From Delphinus delphis (taxonomy: Eukaryota > Chordata > Mammalia > Artiodactyla > Delphinidae): a DNA stretch of 64,000 bases. A program made the translations under genes and the position numbers. This document shows, one piece after another, positions 58,650 to 64,000 of this stretch (position 1 is its first letter; each line of letters starts with the position of its first letter). The notes below the pieces were generated by a model. The model made no database searches. It worked only from the letters and a program-made list of their open reading frames with translations, and was not told the origin of the DNA. Location: contig NC_082689.1 of assembly GCF_949987515.2 (NCBI RefSeq), positions 3,662,001-3,726,000 on the forward strand, read 5' to 3'.

Positions 58650-58790
58650 CATGTAACAAATATCTATTGTGCACCTCCTGAAGGTAAGATGCTTTGTTGG
58701 TTACTAAGGATCCTGTTGTGAACAAGGCAGACATGACTGCTGTCTTCATGGAGCTTGTCTCAGCCAGGAAATTGATTAGAAATGAAACAT
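58650..58790 (+). repeat. L2-like relic
   Basis: AATATCTATTGTGCACCTCC, GTTGTGAACAAGGCAGACA and CTTCATGGAGCTTGTCTC. Confidence 0.65.
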
Positions 58791-58929
58791 ACATACTAAT
58801 GGGGCCAATATCCTTTCTGTTCAGCTCCAACCTTTCACCCCTGACTCTGTACCCTTCAGCCAAGGGGGCTAAAATTTGCCTCCCAGATGGTGTTACTAAA
58901 GAATGAACATGGACAAACATTTTAGAAAC

Positions 58930-59357
58930 TTTTTTTATTGGAGTATAATTGCTTTACAGTGCTGTGTCAGTTTCTGCTCTACAACAAAGTGAATCAGCTA
59001 TATGTATACATATATCCCTTCCCTCTTGGACCTGCTTCCCACCCCTTCATCCCACCCGTCTAGGTCATCACAGAGCACTGAGCTGAGCTCCCTGTGCTAT
59101 ACAACAGGTTCCCACTAGCTCTCTATTTTACACATGATAGTGTATTTATGTCAATCCCAATCTCCCAATTCATCCCCTCCTCCCCTTCCCCCACTGTGTC
59201 CACATGTCCGTTCTCCATGTCTGCGTCTCTATTACTGCCCTGGAAATAGGTTCATCTGTACCATTTTTCTGGATTCCACATATTTGCGTTAATAGACGAT
59301 ATTTGCTTTTCTCTTTCTGACTTACTTCACTCTGTATGACAGACTCTAGGTCCATCC
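58930..59357 (-). mobile_element. L1 3' end, truncated, minus strand
   Basis: Reverse L1 3' UTR (ATTGGAGTATAATTGCTTTAC) through the ORF2 C-terminal tail (reverse frame [20 protein letters not shown]). No clear target-site duplication seen. Confidence 0.92.
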
Positions 59358-59669
59358 AAATAGGTTGAAACAAAAAGAATATTTGATTAACCCCCAAATT
59401 CAGTCAACTAGAAACTTATTTCCAACCTATTTGAGGTGTTATACGTTTCAGGAAGGGCTAAATATACCTTTTGGAGAACGTCCATGTTTGCGAAGACTCC
59501 CAGCAGTGTCTCTCCTTTGTGCCCCCTGATAACCTGGTGAGGTTGGTGATACAGATACAGATGTTATCAGTCTCATTTGACAGTTGAGTAGAAGCATAGC
59601 TTTGAGTGTCTACTGTGTGTAGAGCCTAAAACAAGCAACATCGTCCATTTTTTTTCATTCCACGAACTT

Positions 59670-60000
59670 GTCCAGCCACCTCACTTCTCAACTCTATGTC
59701 CTGGTGAAGCCTCCCCTTCTATCGGCTATAATGTAACTACTATAACCAGGCTTCTGTGTCCACCGCAGTGGCTTTTCCCCAGATCATCAATGCCCTCCAT
59801 GTTACCAATTCCATGGCTATGACTCTGTTGTCATCTTACCTAAACTGCTGGGCCTTTTCGTACCTTGACCTCCTTGAAAACCTTTCTTCCCTCAGCTGCC
59901 ATGACTCTACTATCTCCTGGTTTTCCTTCCATTCGCTGCAGTGTCCTGCCTGATCTGGTCTGAGTCTGTGTCTCTGGTGTCCTCTCGTTCTCCCCTTAAT
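59670..60000 (+). repeat. L2 ORF2 fragment
   Basis: CAGATCATCAATGCCCTCC, ATGTTACCAATTCCATGGC and CATGACTCTACTATCTCCTGG match the reverse-transcriptase region of L2. The element is an old fragment with stops. Confidence 0.65.
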
Positions 60001-60827
60001 GCTTCCTGCCACCGCCCCCCCCCTTCCCCGCATCACACACACAGAGGAGCGTGCACACTATAGTTGTGATTTGGGGGTCTTGGGAGGGGTGATGGTCAAG
60101 CTGGAATCAGCCTTCAGATCTGAGAGTCAGTAAGAGGTTAAATTAGAGGGGTCACTGCTTCCAATTTAAAGTAAACAAGGCCTTAGCAGAGGCAGTAGGA
60201 CTTCCGTGTGTGGAAATACAGATTACAAATGTAGGTTAGGCTATGAATTAAAGGCTCATTCAATATTTAAATACACTGCTAAACAATTCTAAAGCAACGT
60301 CACGAGGTTATATTGACAGTGATAGCAGGGTAGGCAATCTCTTTTCTTTAAAATCATTCTCTCCAAGGTGGGTCATAAAATGGATCACCGGTCGGCATTC
60401 TGGTGATCGCTGGGTGTAACACTTCTGAGCAACGGGAAGCAGTGGCCTCATTTGGTAACCAGGACTAATTTAACTAAAACCAGGCCAGGCCGACTGTGAG
60501 CAATTGTGATGAATTTCTATGAGATTCATGTCCCGTGAGGGGATTTTACAGATCACATCATGGCTCAGAAAGCCTGGTAGTCAAGTGAGAGCTGTCAAAA
60601 CAAAATAAAAAGATCAAAAGTCTAGGGCAAGGCTTTGTAATTTGGGCCACTGAACAAGTTGCAAAAAAAAAAGTGACTCATTTCAACAGATAAGATCAAT
60701 GTGTCAAATTTGTGTGATATTTCACATGGTCACCTATAAAAACAAAACTCTGCTACTTCTTGATTGGAGATGATTTCTTGAATATGATACCAAAAGTAGA
60801 AGCAGCAAGAGCAAAAATGAGCAAGTG
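60001..60827. other. Intergenic, nothing recognised
   Basis: No gene or repeat recognised. Confidence 0.5.
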
Positions 60828-61377
60828 GGACTCCGCCAGGCCTCACAATGGATGGAAGACAGAACATCCTTTCTCTCGGACTCCACCAGTCCTAACAACG
60901 GATGGAAGATAGAACATCCTTTCTCTCGGACTCCACCAGGCCTCACAATGGATGGAAGATAGAACATCCTTTCTCTCGGACTCCACCAGTCCTAACAACG
61001 GATGGAAGATAGAACATCCTTTCTCTCGGACTCCACCAGTCCTAACGATGGATGGAAGACAGAACATCCTTTCTCTCGGACTCCACCAGTCCTAACAATG
61101 GATGGAAGATAGAACATCCTTTCTCTCGGACTCCACCAGGCCTCACAATGGATGGAAGATAGAACATCCTTTCTCTCGGACTCCACCAGGCCTCACAATG
61201 GATGGAAGATAGAACATCCTTTCTCTCGGACTCCACCAGGCCTCACAATGGATGGAAGATAGAACATCCTTTCTCTCGGACTCCACCAGTCCTAACGATG
61301 GATGGAAGACAGAACATCCTTTCTCTCGGACTCCACCAGTCCTAACAATGGATGGAAGATAGAACGTCCTTTCTCTC
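60828..61377 (+). repeat. Minisatellite, 11 exact 50-bp units
   Basis: Eleven units, each exactly 50 bp, starting GGACTCC at 60828 and every 50 bp to 61328. Two main variants: CCAGGCCTCACAATGG (units 1, 3, 7, 8, 9) and CCAGTCCTAAC(A/G)(A)(C/T)GG (units 2, 4, 5, 6, 10, 11). Units 5-6 and 10-11 form the same ordered pair. Head-to-tail with no spacers. Confidence 0.98.
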
Positions 61378-62091
61378 TGTTGGCTAGATTCTTCTTACTA
61401 AAAATATAGACAGAGGATATTGTAGATTTCATCCTGCATTAAGACTGATAGAGGAGAGATATACACCACTAATCAGTTATTAAAATGATTAACACGAAGG
61501 AGTAGCAAACTAGTGTTACCCCAAACACAGAGCAAACATGTGGCAGCTTCCCTGTTGCTTATTGTGTTTATAGTAGTTGGACGAAATAAGAGCTGAGTCA
61601 AAGTGTATGTTTTCAAATATCTGTCTAACCTATGGAATGATTGCGAACACTTTCATGCTCTAATGTAAGTTTCTGGAAAAAAATAGGCAATTATTCCATG
61701 TGTTCAGCTTCATTTAAGTCTAAGGATCTATGACTGTAAACTGATCACCCTACGGAGGTCAACATTCCAGCTCCCAGAAGCTGAGCCATGTAAGTTCTGA
61801 ACAATTTTAAAACCAGGCTGTTCTGCACTGTGACTTAGAAATGCAGGCTTGCATTCAGTCCTGTCTTCTAAACACATCCAGGTTCCTTTCCTTAAGTTCT
61901 GTTGTGTTTAGGTCCAGAGCCTCACAAAACAGATTACTGTCATTACCCATGTGAGTGGAGGGTCTAGCTGGAGTTTCTGCTCAGGTCACAGGTCTTTTCA
62001 TGATATTAAAGTTTCCAAGGTGAACGTATGGAAGGGTAGGAGTTTCTGTATACTGAATCTGATCCTGCATTCTCTGTGAAAATAGAAAGTG
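61378..62091. other. Intergenic, nothing recognised
   Basis: No gene or repeat recognised. Confidence 0.5.
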
Positions 62092-62296
62092 TGATGGATA
62101 GATAATCAAGAGATCCAGATAGATGATAGATGGATGGATGGATGGAGGGAGGGAGGAAGGGAGGGATGATGGATGTTGGATGGATGGACGGAGGGAGGGA
62201 GGGATGGACAGATGGATGATAGGTGACAGGTAGATAGATGAATGAATGAATGGTTGAATGGACAGATGGTAGATAGAAGGATAGATAGATAGATAT
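62092..62296 (+). repeat. GATA/GGAT/GGGA tetranucleotide repeat tract
   Basis: Mixed imperfect tetranucleotide units (GATG, GGAG, GATA, GAAT) over about 205 bp. The minus-strand open frame across it (62,106-62,336) is a repeat artefact. Confidence 0.9.
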
Positions 62297-64000
62297 GAAA
62301 CCTAGGATGAACTGTAGGAGGAAAACCAGCTATCATTGCCTGTCTGTCAAAGTAGCTTTTTCATTTATCTTCTCCTCAGGGACACTCTGATTCATGCACT
62401 CAATCGAGTTTTCCTCTCTTGCTGCTGGAAAGAGCAGAACCACGTTTAACCGCAACTGTATCGAGTGTGAGATCCTCACAGGCTTCATCTTGGGTGCTGA
62501 CTTCACTCCTGATCATTTTTCTTTCTCTATCATTATTATTATTATTCCTGGATCGTTATTATTTTTCTTTTCCCTCTCATACTCAGTTTTTGTTTTAATC
62601 TATTCTGGTGTTTATCTTTGCAAACTGATTTTTTTTTTTTTAAGGGAAAGGAGTTGGGAGGAGAGGCCAGGAGTGCTGGAATGTGAAAGGAAGGGAGATG
62701 GCCCAGGGAGGGAGGGAGAGATGGGTAGAGAGAAAGATCAGAAACTGCTACAGGCAGGGCTTCTCCTGGGTCCCTGTCCTTTTCCAAGATCCCTTCTGTC
62801 TTCTCCCAGGCCCCATCCTTTGCTGAGATGCCTTTGCTTTTTCTCCGGGGCCTCTATTGCAACAGGAAGCAGAGGTTCACAGAGGATGGTGAGCCACCCG
62901 TGGTCACACGGTCGAGAAAGTGGCTGAGTCCGACCTCTGGCTGGCTGACAGGAGAGGTCATGGTCATGGTTGCCATGCCCTCCTCCCACCCTAGACGCTG
63001 GGGTCATCTCAGGACTGCTGCTCTGACAGTCTCTCTGTCCTCGGTGTCCCCTCCCACCCCTGCTTTGTATCTTGTCTCCATCACGCCCGCTGGCCACCCC
63101 TGGTCCTGCCAGGCCCTGCCTACTGCCTCACCTCCGCTCACCCTCCTTCCCCTCTGCGAACGCTCTTCCCCCACAGGGTTTACCCTGCTTCGAGCCTCAG
63201 CTTAAGCACGGCCTTCTCTGAGAAACTTCCCTGGTCCCCGGGGTTGTGGAGGGAGCCTCCTGCCTTCCTTGAGTGAGTGGGTGGGGGATGGAAGTTTGAA
63301 ACCTGGGGATCTGCATAGCTGGGTGCCAGAGTGGCCTCTCCTGGGCTCGGCTCAAGTCAACATAAAGGTCTCAGTTGCTCTGCAAGTGATGTGCTAGCCC
63401 GGCGGGGACACACCGTGAGGGGAGCGGGGTCCCCGGGGAGCCTGAGAAACTGCCTTTGGATGTCAGAAGACCCTCCATTGTCATCAGCCCGGTGGTCCTA
63501 GGAGTTCATGTTTGCGAGGACACAAGGGCCCAGGGGACTTGGATTGAATCTCAGTGGAGTTTGCTACAAGGTGGTGGGATGCTGGGCAGCGGGGTCACCC
63601 AGGCCTGGAATGGCTGCTAATAGGCTGGTTCTTGTACCATCACCTGCTGCTGTGCTTGGGCCCTAGCTGATGAACAAAGTTGGTAACGGCAACAAAAGTC
63701 CTATGTCCCCTAAATCCATGCAGTCTCTACCGGGGTAGTTCATCAAATTAAGGTAACTGTCATCACAGGCTTGAACGGAAGGAAGATTCCCTGCCTACTG
63801 CCGCCTTTCCTTTCTAACCAGATCAGCTCAGGGGTCCCCCAACACGTCCCCGAGGGATAAAGGGAGTCTCCCCGGCTCTTCTAGACAGGAAACTCGTGTG
63901 ACACTTGCTAGAGAGCAGAGGAAGCAAGTGTGGGGCACATGCGGGACCCTGACACCCACGAGGCTGGACGTGGCAGCCGAACTGCCATCTCAGTACTGGA
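62297..64000. other. Intergenic, mostly unrecognised, with an L2-like piece
   Basis: 63,120-63,240 resembles an L2 3' segment (GAACGCTCTTCCCCCACAG, GCCTTCTCTGAGAAACTTCC). An (ATT)n occurs near 62,530-62,546 and a T-run at 62,630-62,641. Long open frames (177 codons at 62,394-62,927) lack any recognisable domain. The last kilobase is GC-richer, but no exon is supported. Confidence 0.55.

Noticed and set aside
60734..61236. Repetitive minus-strand peptides across the 50-bp array
   Set aside because: Artefact of the tandem repeat; stops occur in each B-type unit and no start context or flanking exon exists.
60828..61377. CRISPR-like array
   Set aside because: Units are head-to-tail with no unique spacers, in a mammalian genome; a minisatellite.
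62394..62927. 177-codon plus-strand open frame
   Set aside because: No domain, low-complexity translation crossing ATT and T repeats, no splice or promoter support.

Overview
This is a vertebrate nuclear window, almost certainly from a cetacean. The tRNA-Glu-derived CHR SINEs (including the short dolphin/whale form beginning, in reverse, GCGGTACGCAGGCC) and the L1 3' tails are of the cetartiodactyl type, and three copies of the short whale-type SINE are present. A toothed whale is the best guess, but species cannot be read from this sequence alone. Introns, consensus splice sites, MIR/L2 relics, LTR relics and microsatellites all fit a mammal. The window holds one protein-coding gene end; the rest is repeat-rich intergenic DNA.

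Region 1 (1 to about 14,200, + strand): the 3' end of COL6A3, collagen type VI alpha-3 chain. Four coding exons are readable with matching phases: a fibronectin type III exon (268-531), a linker exon (1566-1664), the Kunitz exon (12475-12639) and the terminal exon with the stop codon (13401-13441). A 3' UTR of about 0.75 kb ends at an AATAAA (14175-14180) with a GU-rich downstream element. Together they encode the last 188 residues, including the region that in human is released as endotrophin. The 10.8-kb intron between linker and Kunitz exons holds two L1 3' ends on the minus strand, one on the plus strand and four CHR-type SINEs, most with visible target-site duplications.

Region 2 (14.2-64 kb): intergenic. 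I see no further gene. It contains two near-full-length, decayed L1 elements on the minus strand (about 21,775-27,490 and 49,068-54,829). The first carries a younger whale SINE inside its ORF2; the second sits inside an older L1, which also holds a further L1 tail. Many truncated L1 3' ends surround them. An ancient ERVL-like provirus relic on the plus strand (about 35.0-38.3 kb) shows integrase-like and dUTPase-like text, split by a CHR-1 SINE. Two MaLR-type LTRs, a hAT-like MITE and several MIR and L2 relics are also present.

The most distinctive non-coding structures are a 66-bp-arm palindrome at 42.33-42.70 kb split by a SINE, and an 11-unit, exactly 50-bp minisatellite at 60,828-61,377 with signs of a five-unit block duplication. 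There is no evidence of a new multi-gene system here. Almost all long open frames are L1 or SINE fragments, their antisense shadows, or repeat artefacts.
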